A stretch of 64,000 nucleotides of DNA, taken from contig JAGTTD010000018.1 in NCBI GenBank assembly GCA_018398585.1, forward strand, positions 13,771,501-13,835,500, in the 5' to 3' direction. Shown here one piece after another: positions 54,072 to 64,000 of this stretch. Under the pieces are notes generated by a model that was not told the DNA's origin, ran no database searches, and saw only the letters and a list, made by a program, of their open reading frames with translations. The DNA comes from Simmondsia chinensis. Lineage: Eukaryota > Streptophyta > Magnoliopsida > Caryophyllales > Simmondsiaceae. Numbering within the stretch: position 1 is the stretch's first letter; every line of letters begins with the position of its first letter. The position numbers were made by a program, and so were the translations under genes.

Positions 54072-55598
54072 CGCACGTGGCGAACAATGATTCACTAACA
54101 CACGCAGGCACAGATAAGCAACGGGTGACGCTCCAACGCTCTGTTTCGTCCAATTCAAAAGACATGGATCGCGACCCCTGTGCGTTTTTCCTTTTTTTGC
54201 TTTATTTTCCACATATAAAAAAAATTCAACTTATGAATTTTAATTTTCAAAAATTATTTTATTTTATAATTTTTAATTTGTTTTCCTCATATGAATAATA
54301 TTTGGCAAAATTAAATTTACTTATCTCATGAATAAATAATTCATTTCATGAATTCTTTAATGTTTTTTCAATGGAAATAAACACAAAGGCTTCTGCAGGG
54401 ACAACAACAACAACAACATACCCAATGCCTCAAGGGCTCCCGCATAAACAGGGTCAGAGAGGGGTGGTTGTATAATGCCTTACCCTTTTAGGGTCTAAAC
54501 CTGGCGAGAGGCTATTTTCAAGGACCCCCAGCCTGACAGGGTTGGCAACACGAGGATTTTTCAAGAGGTCACCCATCCTGGTACTACTCTCGCCCAAGCA
54601 AGTTGGCAAGAGGATTCTACAGGGAAATTAGGAACAATTTAAATCTACATCCAAATGAGTTAAATTAATTACCATTTCATTATAAATTTAATTACCATCT
54701 AATGAGACTTAATTCCACTAAATACATCTCACTGCACTCTAGACTTAAATCATTTATTCGATAACTCCCAAATAGACTGTATTGATGACAACAGCCCCTC
54801 CACTAGATATCCATGACCAAAAATAATTGTAACTACTTTCATTATTTTTCTCACAACTTTTCCATTAGCTACCGACTCGCCCTTTACTGAATAATTCATT
54901 ATACTTGAACCTATTCACAGTATAAATTCGAAATGTTAAACACTTGGAACACTTTGGCCAAAGATTCTGACCTATTCAAACACTTGCAAATCAAATAAGG
55001 GGACATTTGTACCTCACAAGAGATTATAGATTTAATATTAAATGCCTGATCCTTATCACAATTAACGCCGCAACCCAGTGTACGTGGGAATTCAGTCATT
55101 TGTCTAGACCTTACTTATAGTACACCAAAGCAACTAACGTTCCATGCACAAGTCTAGAATAATCTTAGGATTTAGAGTCGTCGTTCAAATAGCGCAAGAT
55201 GAATTTCTCATCTCTGGTAGTAGTATAGAAACAAGCAACTCACATGGACCCACTTAGTGTATCAATCTTATTAAACACACCAACCTAACACTTTAGGATC
55301 ACTATCTGCACAACCAAGACAAGTCATCTGAAGTGTCGAGTCATGGTCTTAATAGACAAGTAGTCTAAACTTATCACTCACCGCGAGTTATTCAAATAAA
55401 ATTCTATACAATTTGTTCCAAGTCTATCTATGGCCTAATCTCATTATCCACTTAGAATAAACGTGTAAAAGAAAATCACATGAAGTATACATGCTCACTT
55501 ATACAAGTTTAATGAAGAAAGAACTAGAGTTTCAATTTTATTCATTAATAAAGTAATATTACAAAATAAATCTAGATTTCAAGACACTATTGCTAACA
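54072..55598 (-). repeat. Copia-A 3' LTR, larger part
   Basis: Follows the right target copy of Gypsy-2 and ends CTAACA at 55598. The first 552 bases of this LTR are at 30794-31345. It aligns in order with the solo LTR 27572-30033. It contains the 5S-headed SINE at 54402-54614. Confidence 0.75.
54402..54614 (-). mobile_element. SINE with 5S rRNA-derived head and LINE-like tail
   Basis: On the minus strand the element starts near 54614. Within about ten bases comes a 56-base stretch (about 54602-54547) matching the 3' half of plant 5S rRNA at about 51 positions (by memory of 5S): TGCTTGGGCGAGAGTAGTAC, AGGATGGGTGACCTC and TCCTCGTGTTGC, that is the intermediate element and C box of the internal Pol III promoter. 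It then passes into the tail shared with the RTE LINEs and ends in TTG repeats at 54402-54418. Target duplication TTCTRCAGGGA (54391-54401 and 54615-54625, one mismatch). The homologous solo LTR at 28420 lacks the insert. A Cassandra-type LTR element also carries 5S sequence, but the TTG tail and long duplication fit a SINE. Confidence 0.82.
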
Positions 55599-55649
55599 AT
55601 CACGCACTTGTCTGAAATCCAATTTATTACAAACTTTATACCATCCCTT

Positions 55650-56900
55650 CTATATATAATCCAAAGGTCTACTGAGTCAAAGTCTTAGTGAGATAATTAC
55701 TCTATCTGAACCAACATGCCCTCTTTGCAGCTTCTGAAGCTGCAATGTATTCAGCCTCTATGGTAAAGTTAGCAATACAAGACTGCTTGACACTTGTCCC
55801 ACTAATGGCTCATCCTCTAAGGGTAAAGACATGCCCAGACGTCAAAAGTCTGTCATCTCTATTAGACTGGAAGTCTAAATCAGTATAGCCAATTAGAACT
55901 AGCTCGTCACTTTGAAAGATCAACATATAATCTCTAGTTCTTCTCAAGTACTTGAGAACATGCTTCATTGCCACCTAGTCCATCGGATCTAAGTTAGATT
56001 GATATCTGCTTACCATACCAAACAACGTAGCAGATATCTGGTCTCGGGCACAACATGGCATACATGGGGCTTTCCACAGCTGAAGCATATGGAACATTTC
56101 TTATCTGCTCCTCCTCTTCAGGTGTCTTAGGACACTACTTTAAAGAAAGAGGGACTCCATGTCTGAAAGGTAAAGCCCTTTCTTAGAGTCCTCCATGCGA
56201 TACCTGGATAACATCTTGTCAATATAAGTACCTTGACAAAGACCCAACATCTCACTTTTACGATCTTGCAAAAGCTTGATCCCAAGAATATAGCTGGCTT
56301 CTCCTAAGTCCTTCATATGGAATTGACTTGACAACCAAATGTTTACAACTAATAACATCCCTACATCATTTGCAATGAGTAGTATATCATAGATATACAA
56401 TACTAAAAAAGTTACTATTTTCTCTTGATGTCGTTTGTACAAGCATGGTTCATCAACAATCATATGACTTAATCACTTCATTGAATCTAATATTCCATAA
56501 GCGTGATACTTGCTTCAGTCCATATATGGACTTCTTCAGTTTGCATACCACATACTCCTAATTTTTGCCAATGAAACCATCTCGTTGCACCATATAGATG
56601 TCTTCTTCAAGATGACCATTCAGAAAGGTCATTTTCACATCCATTTTCCAAATCTCAAAATCATAATGAGCTGCAATGGATAGGAGTATCCTTATCGACA
56701 TGGCTACTAGTGAGAAGGTCTCATCATAATTGATTCCTTCCTTTTGGGTAAAACCCTTAGCAACTAGTTTTGCCTTGAAGGTCTCGACCTTACCATCTTC
56801 TCCTCTTTTCCTCTTGCAGACTCATTTACAGCCAACGGGCTTAATACTAGCAGGTGCCTCTATAAGATCCCAGATCTAATTAGAATACATAGATCCTATC
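55650..56900 (-). pseudogene. Copia-A reverse transcriptase and RNase H, broken
   Basis: 56900-56470 (broken frames) has RT start motifs (KAKLVAKGFTQKEGINYDETF, KMDVKMTFLNGHLEEDIYM, CKLKKSIYGLKQ). 56463-56140 carries the catalytic region as LYIYDILLIAN (the copia YVDD reads YIYD, so the first catalytic Asp is lost) and MKDLGEASYILGIKL. Near 55760-55720 the RNase H motif EAEYIAASEAAKRACWF is seen. Stops throughout. Confidence 0.82.
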
Positions 56901-57359
56901 TTAGATTTTATTGCTAAGGCCCACTAGTCAGCATCCTTGTTTTCAATTGCCTCATTGTAGCTGAGAGGATCGGATTCAATGTCATGGTCAACCATTAAGG
57001 ATCCAGTCATGAATTTGTCCGGTGCCTTGACAATCCTCCTACTATGTCTAGAGTCTTTTGTACTTGAACATTCTCAACCCTATCGGTAGGTACATCTAAG
57101 GCATCCACTGTTTCCCGAGTTATGTCTAGCTATTTAGAATTAGCATCAATTTTTCTTTTAACTCCTCTAACACTATTATGCTTTTTCTTTTGTAGTTTAC
57201 TATACAAACCCTCCTCTAAACATTTTGCATTTATATTTATAAAAGCCTTTTGATTAGAAGGACTATAGAAAAGACCACCCTTGTTCCTTTGGGATAACCC
57301 CAAAAGGAAATTAGTAAAGTAGCATGACTTATCGTGGACCGTACCATCTCTAGCAATGT

Positions 57360-57785
57360 TCTATTCCTTCTTTCTGCAACACCATTCTGCTACGATGTAC
57401 CCAGGGTAGAAAGCTGAGATCTTATCCTATTTGCAGTTAGGAAATCTAGAAACTCACCCACAAGATATTCATCACCTCGATCTGGTCGAAGCGACTTAAC
57501 TTGTTGACCTAATTACTTTTCAACTACAGCTTTGCACTCTTTGAACTTTGCAAAAGAGTCTGAATTATGTCTCATTAGGTAAACATATCCAAACCTAGAG
57601 TACTCATCAGTGAATGTGATGAAGTAATCACACCCACCTCTTGCTTGAGCGTTCATTGGTCCACATACATTTGTGTGAACCAACTCGAGCAAGTTATTAA
57701 CCCTGCTGCCTTTACTCTTAAATACAAACTTGGTCATCTTTTCTTCTATGTAGGATTTACAGACTGGTAATGACTTCAAGTCCAT
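57360..57785 (-). pseudogene. Copia-A integrase, broken
   Basis: 57785-57513 holds GAG-pre-integrase/integrase motifs: LLELVHTNVCGPMN (the usual HTDVCGP has D to N at a catalytic Asp position), YFITFTDEYSRFGYVYLM and FKECKAVVEKQLG. The frame then continues with RPDRGDEYL (about 57485-57460), containing the second catalytic Asp region, after a stop. It lies between gag-protease and RT in copia order, which confirms Ty1/copia. Confidence 0.82.
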
Positions 57786-58077
57786 AGGTTCTATCAGTCC
57801 ATCTTTTATCTATATTTGGATTTTGTTCGAATTAATGTGACCTAAACGTTGGTGCCATGTGTAGGCATTATCCCTTTCAGGGTATTTTCTTTTAGAAGAT
57901 TGAACAAGTGAGCTTATGTTAGACTCATTTAAACAAAATGAGAGTTTTGATCAAGAAACAGCATAAATAATCCATTGACACATGTACCTTTGTAAATAAA
58001 CAATTTATTTCGCATAATAATTGGTTCACAACCAAAATTAACTGAATAACCATTATCCACTAATCGAGACACAAAAA

Positions 58078-58836
58078 TCAAATTCTTGTGCAACGCATTA
58101 AAAAATCCTTTAAAATCAAAACTCTACCACTATATACTAAGCTAATATTCCCTACTACTAAGACTGCTACTCTCGTACCATCTCCAACTGTCAAGTATAG
58201 CTCCCCATCATGCAGCCTCATGGTTAGCCTGAGCCCCTGTAACATATTATAGAAATGATCAGTTGAACTAGAGTCCATACACCAGGATCCTAGTGGACTC
58301 TCAATTGTGCATGACTCAACTAAATGAGATATCAACATACCTTTACCAGATGACTTAGAAGTCTTTGCAGGAAGTGTAACTAAGTTCTTAGTGCAGTCAC
58401 CTTTCCAATGGCCCATTTCTTCGCAAACGAAACACTTGCCTTTGACTTGTTCATTGTTACTCATACCCAATTTGTGGGTACTTCTCATGCCCCACATCAT
58501 ATCCTCCATTACTTATAGCTCTTTCATTAGTTTAGGTAGCAAATAGTTTTTGTTGTTCATATAAAAATTTAGACTGAACTGAGTAAATGAACTGGACAAA
58601 GAACTGAGGATGATATTCTGCCTAGTTTGGCTATCAAACTCAGCTATGAGAATATCTAGTTCTGAAAAACACGTCATCAAATTCATGATGTGTTCCTCAA
58701 TTGGTATTCCTTCGGACATCTTGATGTTGAGCAACTTTTTTATGAGTTCTTGCCTGGCTGCTTTATATTGCTCCTCGAAAATTTCTTTCTCGCCTACTGT
58801 TTGAGTACTTCTTATACCGAGGTCAATATATAGCAC
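58078..58836 (-). pseudogene. Copia-A gag and protease start
   Basis: 58836-58513 is copia gag (MLYIDLGIRSTQTV, EHIMNLMTCFSELDILIAEF, ILSSLSSSFTQF). 58509-58078 has the CCHC zinc knuckle (CFVCEEMGHWKGDC) and the protease site as WCMDSSSTDHF, where the catalytic DSG reads DSS. A stop separates the two pieces. A diverged second copy of the gag end lies upstream at 58968-59490. Confidence 0.83.
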
Positions 58837-59498
58837 TTGGCTAACTCTTTAGCACTATGCCAACGTTCTAACGCTTATTTTCAGTAGCAGTGCAATTAGT
58901 AGTGGGCACTGGTGGATAAGCTTCATTGAGATCAAAATCAAGACCCTTGTGAGTAATAACTGGATATGCTTGTTCACTGTTACTCATACCCAATTTGTGG
59001 GCACTTCTGATGCCCCATGTCATTTCCTCTATTGCTTGCAGCTCTTTCATTAGTTCAGGTAGCAAATAGTTTTTGTTGTTCATATAAAAAATTAGCCTGA
59101 ACTGAGTGAATGAGCTGAACAGAGGATGATATCCTGCTTAGTTTGACTATCAAACTCAGCTCTGAGGATCTCCAATTCAGAAAAACACGCCATTAAATTT
59201 TTGATGTGTTCCTCAACTGGTATTCCTTCTGACATCCTCATCTAGAGCAAGTTCATTATGAGTTCTTGCCTCGCTACTTTATATTGCTCCTCGAACATTT
59301 CTCCCAAATGTTCAATCATCTCACCCGATGTTTGCTTCTCAAGCATCTGATGCCTGAGTACTTCTGACACTCAGGTTAATATATAGCACTTGGCTAACTC
59401 ATTAGCCCTGTGCCAGCGTTCTAACGCTCTTTTTCAGTTGCAATTAGTAGTGGGCTTTGGTGGACCCTTGTGAGTAATAACTGGCTGTGCTTGCTATC
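58430..59498 (-). repeat. Tandem duplication of the copia gag segment, unit about 535 bp
   Basis: 58430-58967 and 58968-59498 are diverged direct copies. Both contain ATTTGTGGGYACTTCT, GGTAGCAAATAGTTTTTGTT, CTCAACTGGTATTCC-type and TGCAATTAGTAGTGGGC blocks in order. Each copy has its own stops. The divergence is well above LTR divergence in the young elements, so the duplication is old, or two related elements were joined. Confidence 0.75.
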
Positions 59499-59514
59499 CA
59501 AATTTGAATGTTAC

Positions 59515-61540
59515 TGCTCCACATAAGTTGGATCCTCATTCATGCTTATGTGTCTTTTTGGGATATCCATCTAACCACAAGGGATATAAATGTCTTGAAT
59601 TGGCTATTAACAAGGTTATCATTTCTAGACATGTGACTTTTGATGAGACAGTTTTCCCCTTGCACGGCTAGGCACATTTTCTCAATATACCATGAAGAGG
59701 CTTCATGAAGTGTTCCGCAGTCCCCTAGATGTCTCTCCTTTCACTGCCTCTGTACCACCCACCATAATGTACCCATCACTAGCGGCCCCAGTTGCACCAA
59801 TGGAAACACCGGCAACACCGCATCCACTATCGACACCTATTTTGAGTGTCCCGCACAACCCTCACTTGGTTGCTCGGGTTTTCTCTCCAGCTTCGCCTGG
59901 TCCGATCTCTACCTCGCAACATCCTATGGTGACATGCTTAAGAGTTGGTATTCTTAAGCCTTTGTTTGAGCCCTCTATGCTTGCTCATTTTGTTTTCTCT
60001 ATACTCCGTACTCTTATCAGAAGGCTCTTGATGATGAAAATTGGTATGCTACAATGATTGATGAGTATAATGCGCTTCTACGTAATAATACGTGGACTCT
60101 TGTTCCATGACCTGATCATGGTAACGTTATTTGTTCTAGGTGGGTGTTTCGTCTTAAGCAAACTCCCACAAGTAAAGTAGAATGCTACAAAGCCCGTTTG
60201 GTAGCTCAGGGCTTTACTTAGAGGTATGGTGTTGATTATGATGAAACTTTCAGTCCTATTGTTAAGCCTGCCACTGTTCGTACAATTTTATCTATTGCTA
60301 CTTCACGATGTTGGCCTATTCACCAACTTGATGTAAAAAACGCTTTTTTAAATGGATATTTCACCGAGGAAGTTTATATGAAGCAACCACCGGGGTTTGT
60401 TGATTCTACATTTCCTGCTTATTTTAGCGAGTTTAATAGGGCATTGTATGGGCTTAAACAGGCACCCCGTGTATGGTATAATCGATTTGCATCTTTTTCT
60501 GTTACAACTTAATTTTACTAGTTGTAAATTGGACTTGCCGCTGCTCATACTATGCAAAGGAGATGACATGGCCATTTTACTCGTATATGTAGATGATATT
60601 GTTCTTACAACTTCTTCATCTGCTTTGCTCCACGATTTATTGGGTGCTTCATAGTGTGAGTTCTATATGACAGACTTGGGTCATCTCAACTATTTTCTTG
60701 GGATTTATGTTACTCATTCTTTGCATGGATTATTTCTTTCTCAAGTTAAGTATGCTCATGATTTGCTTGGTAAGAGTGATATGCTTGGATGTAAATCTGT
60801 GGCACCACCGAAGGATTCTAAATCCAAGATCTCTACTGAAGACGGTACACTTATGTCTGATCCTTCTTTTTATCGCAGTGTGGTTGTGCATTGTAGTATC
60901 TGACTTTCACACGCCCTGACATCTCATATGCAGTTCAGCAGGTGTGTCTGTATGCATGCTCTGCCAGACTCTCACTAGACAGCTGTGAAGTGCAATCTTT
61001 GCTACATCAAAGGTACTTTAGATCATGGTTTATTCATTTCCCCCCTCTAGTATTGATCAACTTGTGGCTTATTCAGATGCTAACTAGGCTGGTTGTCCTA
61101 ATACCCGTAGCTTTACATCGGATTTTTGTGTGTTTCTTGGTGATAATATTATTTCTTGGTCTTCGAAACGACAACCCACCATTTCGCGTTTTAGTGCAGA
61201 GGCTGAATACTGTGTTATGGCAAATGCTATTTCGAAGTGTTGTTGGTTGCAATCTCTTCTTGGTGAATTAGGTATCTCCCTTCCTAGAGCTATCATGGTA
61301 TATTGGGATGACATTTCTGCCAGTTATTTGTCTACTAACCTAGTTCAATATGTTCGTACCAAGCATGTGGAGATTGACATTCATTTTTTTCGTGAGCGTG
61401 TTCATAATGGGCCTTATTCGTGTTCTCCACATCCTTTCGTCTCGCAGATATCTTCACAAAGAATCTTCCTTGGCATTTGCTTTTGCAGTTCAAGCACAAT
61501 CTTCTCATTCAATTTCCTCTTGCTACGATTAAGGGGGAGT
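59515..61540 (+). pseudogene. Copia-B integrase end, reverse transcriptase and RNase H, broken
   Basis: 59515-59665 gives the integrase end (LCVFLGYPSNHKGYKCLEL, HVTFDETVFP). 60020-60480 is RT ([57 protein letters not shown]). 60397-60654 ends with the catalytic LVYVDDIVLTTSS intact. 60667-60903 continues (MTDLGHLNYFLGIYV). 61130-61582 is RNase H (IISWSSKRQPTISRFSAEAEY, TKHVEIDIHFFRERV). Stops occur near 60109, 60220, 60510, 60652 and 60901, so no complete polyprotein remains. Confidence 0.87.
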
Positions 61541-61679
61541 GTTAGACTATATAGAGGTGATCATGATAATGTGCATATATAGACCCGTTGGGCTTGTCCT
61601 TCTATTCATATGCATTCATCTTTTATTATAAATATACGAGAGAACACACTTAGTTATTGTGTTCCTCATTATTTTACAA
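61541..61679 (+). repeat. Copia-B 3' LTR (short)
   Basis: Starts TGTTAGAC right after the purine tract. It contains ATTATAAATATACG, a possible TATA box for the LTR promoter (about 61624-61637), and ends near TTTTACA. With no second LTR, the right end is estimated. Confidence 0.6.
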
Positions 61680-61746
61680 TAATCATCAATAATAATACAT
61701 AATTTGAAATATAAACAATGTTTATCAGACGAGGCAACTCTTGTAT

Positions 61747-61748
61747 AT

Positions 61749-61783
<35 letters not shown>

Positions 61784-61784
61784 C
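61747..61784 (+). repeat. CAA microsatellite (SINE tail)
   Basis: About eleven ACA/CAA units that form the TTG-type tail of the minus-strand SINE next to it. Confidence 0.9.
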
Positions 61785-61990
61785 CCAGTGCCTCAAGGGC
61801 TCCCGCAAAAGCGGGGTCTGGAAGGGGTAGATGTACGCAGCCTTCCCCTTTCAGGGTGTCAACCTGAAGAGAGGCTATTTCCAAGGACCCCCAACCTAAG
61901 AGGTAAGTCTTCATCGCCTCATGGGAACCTGTGAGCAAGAGCTGTGAGCAATAGGTCATGAAAGCAAAGGAGTAAGCCATAGCATAAAAA
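61747..61990 (-). mobile_element. SINE with the shared LINE tail
   Basis: On the minus strand the tail block is the cleanest copy in the window: TTGGGGGTCCTTGGAAATAG, GGCTGCGTACATCTACCC, CTTTTGCGGGAGCCCTTGAG, then TTG repeats. The head (about 61900-61990) contains CACAGGTTCCCATGAG, which could be an eroded B box, but no clear tRNA or 5S match. The 5' end is estimated. Confidence 0.65.
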
Positions 61991-63621
61991 TGTCCTAAAG
62001 GAGACTACGAAATTTGAACTTAGAGATATAGGAGAAAACAAACAACGAGCATGCTTGCTTCTAGAACCAATAATTATGGGACTTAAGGAGGGAAGAAATA
62101 CAAACAACCACAACCACAACCGCAATAATAATAATAGTAACAACAATGTAGAATGTAGTTCACTAAATACTTACCAGCTTGGATAAAAGCTTTTGAATAT
62201 GACATTTAGATATACTTGTACATTATTTGTAGAATAGGAAAATAGATAATACTTTATAGAAGATTGGGAAGAAAAATTTATATTTAGATATACAAAAGGT
62301 AATATAACAACCTTTAATTAAAAAATAAAGAGATTAAGAGTTTAATTTTTGAAATATAGTGGCATAATTAGTGATTTACTAACTATGTAAATTTTAGGAG
62401 TTAAGGATCAAATAATATTTTATTTTTATCACCAAAAGATCTTAGTGGGACATAGACCAAGAGATTGATTTAGAGACAAATAATAATTAGTGATTTAATT
62501 GAAGGTTCACCAAGATAGTGTCCTCAAAAGGGAGCCACAAAGCTGGTTCCTGTTGCTTAAAGTTTGTCTAGGTTTCTTACTGTAGTGGAACCTTGCCAAA
62601 CTCGAGCTCTAATAGAACCTTGAGGTGAAATCCCTACTAGCTCGAGGAAGAAGGACCAAATTGCGGTGCTACAACTAGATGTTACAAAAATTGACTAATA
62701 GCAATGAAAATGCAATAAAAATTACTGTGAGAATACTGAAATACTGCAGTAAAAAATACCGAAATGCTGTAACGAAGAATGCCAAAAAATTTGCAGCAAA
62801 AAGTACTGGGAAATTGCAGAAAATTTGTAAATGATTATCTAAACATAAAAATCGAATAATCGTTAGAAAATTGACCAATTTTCAAACATAGCAACGAGGA
62901 GAGAGCAATTAGAAAGATCTTACAAAAACGATGATATCGCACCGTGTTAGAGACCACTGTCCTAAAAGATGATTTCACCGCTGCTCCGGTGCACACAGTA
63001 TAACTGGCGGCCATCCTCTAGGATTAATGCGATCCGAATCTTAATGTGCACAAGTTAATTGTCGGGTAAGAGTACCTTGAACTTTGCCCAAATTAGGAGA
63101 GAAAGGAATGAAGAGGGAAGAAAGAGAGAAGATTGTTGTGTTGGATAATAGGCGAGAGAAACAAACAGAGAAATGAAGAACAACTTGGCAATCCCCATTT
63201 GCATAAAGATTCATTATTTCGTCATGCACAGAGAGAAAACAAGAGAGAGAGAGAGAGAGAGAGAGAGGGATAATGAATGAATAGTCAAAGCAGTGGGGAA
63301 AATGTGTTATTTAACGTCAAAGAATCCCAACACTATTATCCCAACAGTCAAAAAGGCGTTAACAAATGGCTGTAGTAAATGTTAACAAATTGAAACGGTA
63401 AAATAACGGACATAATAAATTGCAATGGCTATATTGTTAATTATCTATTAATCTCCAATAGTCATATTTGATCTCCAAAGGCTAGTAACGGGTCTTGAAA
63501 AATATTTTATGAAAAAAGAAATGTTCCCATTAAGAAAAAGGGATCACCCACACAATTTTTCTAACGTGGGATACAACTCCCCCATAATACCAAAGGTTAA
63601 CTTGTATTATTTTCTCCAACA
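61991..63621 (-). repeat. Probable LTR of a further copia-like element
   Basis: No gene. The stretch ends at 63621 (CCAACA), next to a perfect purine tract read on the minus strand (TTTGTGGGGGAT, 63633-63622), so it is best read as the 3' LTR of a minus-strand element whose interior leaves the window. The left boundary was not found. It contains short degenerate repeats of AATACTGCAGTAAAAAA type (62690-62830) and a GA microsatellite at 63242-63269. Confidence 0.45.
63242..63269 (+). repeat. GA microsatellite
   Basis: About thirteen GA units within the putative LTR. Confidence 0.9.
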
Positions 63622-64000
63622 ATCCCCCACAAAGGATACAAGCGAAAGAGAATAAAGAAGAATAGATTGGGCAAATGGAGTTTAGTTTTTCAGTGCCGAT
63701 GTCTTGCGACTTGAATCGTTACCTAGTGTAAACCAAGTTTTGGACCAATATCTTGCAAGGTGACTTTAGTCTTGAACCTGACAAGGGGTTGCATAGTCTG
63801 CCACTTGAACACATACTAAACTTCAGATCTCGGTAACTCCTGCAATTTAGTGCGTTTTATCAGCCATGCGCTCATCCTGGATATTCATAGGTGCTCTAGA
63901 AGGTCAGTCTTAGACCTTCATAGGGAGCGGCCACACTCTCACACCTACATAGGTGGATCGCATCAAGCGTGTATTACTGCACACCACCAAACATATGGAT
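63622..64000 (-). mobile_element. 3' interior edge of a copia-like element leaving the window
   Basis: Starts at the purine tract and runs to the window end without a recognisable coding frame. The place right next to a 3' LTR in long-LTR copia elements is usually non-coding. The text style (AGGTGGATCGCATCAAG, CACTCTCACACCTACATAGG) reminds me of such elements, but I cannot confirm the family. Confidence 0.4.

Larger units (their letters stand above)
30794..59500 (-). mobile_element. Copia-A: long-LTR Ty1/copia element, host of the nest
   Basis: Element sequence lies at 30794-31345 and 54072 to about 59500; the rest is nested insertions. The 3' LTR begins TGTTGG (30794) and ends CTAACA (55598), about 1.85 kb after subtracting Gypsy-2 and the SINE. 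It is followed by decayed pol and gag on the minus strand. The integrase and gag style suits the Tork/Angela-like long-LTR copia group (moderate confidence). The 5' LTR and primer site are missing: the element meets Copia-B head to head near 59500. It is the oldest layer of the nest. Confidence 0.72.
59500..61680 (+). mobile_element. Copia-B: 3' half of a Ty1/copia element with short LTR
   Basis: Begins abruptly near 59500 in the integrase C-terminal region, runs through RT and RNase H, and ends in a purine tract (AGGGGGAGTG at about 61530-61540) and a short 3' LTR (TGTTAGAC at 61541 to about 61679, roughly 140 bp). The 5' LTR, gag and most of the integrase are missing. The short LTR fits the Ale/Retrofit-like copia type (moderate). 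It meets Copia-A head to head. Confidence 0.8.

Noticed and set aside
54541..54605. A 5S rRNA gene
   Set aside because: Only the 3' half is present, it is joined to a SINE tail, and it is bounded by a target duplication.
61704..61934. Poly-threonine frame over the CAA repeat
   Set aside because: Translation of a microsatellite and SINE tail.
62675..62878. Phe/Leu-rich 67-codon frame
   Set aside because: It comes from short degenerate A-rich repeats in a putative LTR; no motif.
1..64000. CRISPR arrays, operons, bacterial-type promoters or a prokaryotic defence system
   Set aside because: Spliceosomal introns, plant retrotransposons and poly-A/TTG-tailed LINEs show plant nuclear DNA; no regularly spaced short repeats were seen.

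Overview
The window is nuclear DNA of a flowering plant. It holds one well-preserved plant gene with canonical GT-AG introns, and the rest is a dense, repeatedly nested graveyard of plant transposable elements: Ty3/gypsy, Ty1/copia, L1-clade and RTE-clade LINEs, SINEs and MITEs. I cannot name the species. The A+T-rich intergenic sequence, the small MITEs and the gene family content suit a dicot or other broad-leaved plant, but that is inference.

Layout. 1-1222: non-coding, one TATA-like site. 1242-5276: a full-length but decayed RTE-clade LINE (minus strand) with an 18-bp target-site duplication (TSD). 5440-6235: orphan zinc-binding/RNase H end of an L1-type LINE (plus). 7190-7650: MITE-like inverted repeat with a tRNA-like insert. 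7760-14172: the only host gene, an eight-exon GT47 (exostosin family) glycosyltransferase on the minus strand, whose splice sites I could set exactly; three of its introns carry small mobile elements. 14486-25694: an element with GGGATGGCAATG-type inverted ends and a 12-bp TSD, split by a complete gypsy element (Gypsy-1, 14565-20268) and a second RTE LINE (20512 to about 24255), and containing an inverted array of about 70-bp subrepeats. 25957-26344: MULE-type MITE. 26358-30345: L1 remnant (plus) split by a 2.46-kb copia-type solo LTR (27572-30033), which itself holds a SINE and a gypsy solo LTR.

30794 to about 59500 is a five-deep nest, supported at each inner level by target duplications: a copia element (minus), whose 3' LTR was split by Gypsy-2 (31346-54066, TSD GGATG), whose reverse transcriptase was split by an L1 LINE (about 34174-51252, plus, poly-A tail), whose ORF2 was split by Gypsy-3 (39771-50725), whose integrase was split by a non-autonomous LTR element (41313-46524, TSD CTATG). 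The innermost element has no gag-pol. It carries one very long, single-frame, stop-interrupted reading frame of unknown function, which is the best candidate here for something undescribed. The outer copia LTR also holds a SINE (54402-54614) whose head is the 3' half of 5S rRNA and whose tail matches the RTE LINEs' 3' end. 59500-61680: the 3' half of a second copia element (plus) in head-to-head contact with the first. 61747-61900: another SINE. 63622-64000: the 3' edge of a further copia-like element leaving the window.

The only pathway-level biology is cell-wall or glycan synthesis by the GT47 enzyme, and mobile-element interplay: LINE machinery probably moving the SINEs through a shared tail, and gypsy machinery probably moving the non-autonomous LTR element. 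All retroelement genes listed contain stops, frameshifts or insertions and are described as decayed. LTR divergences are rough hand counts.
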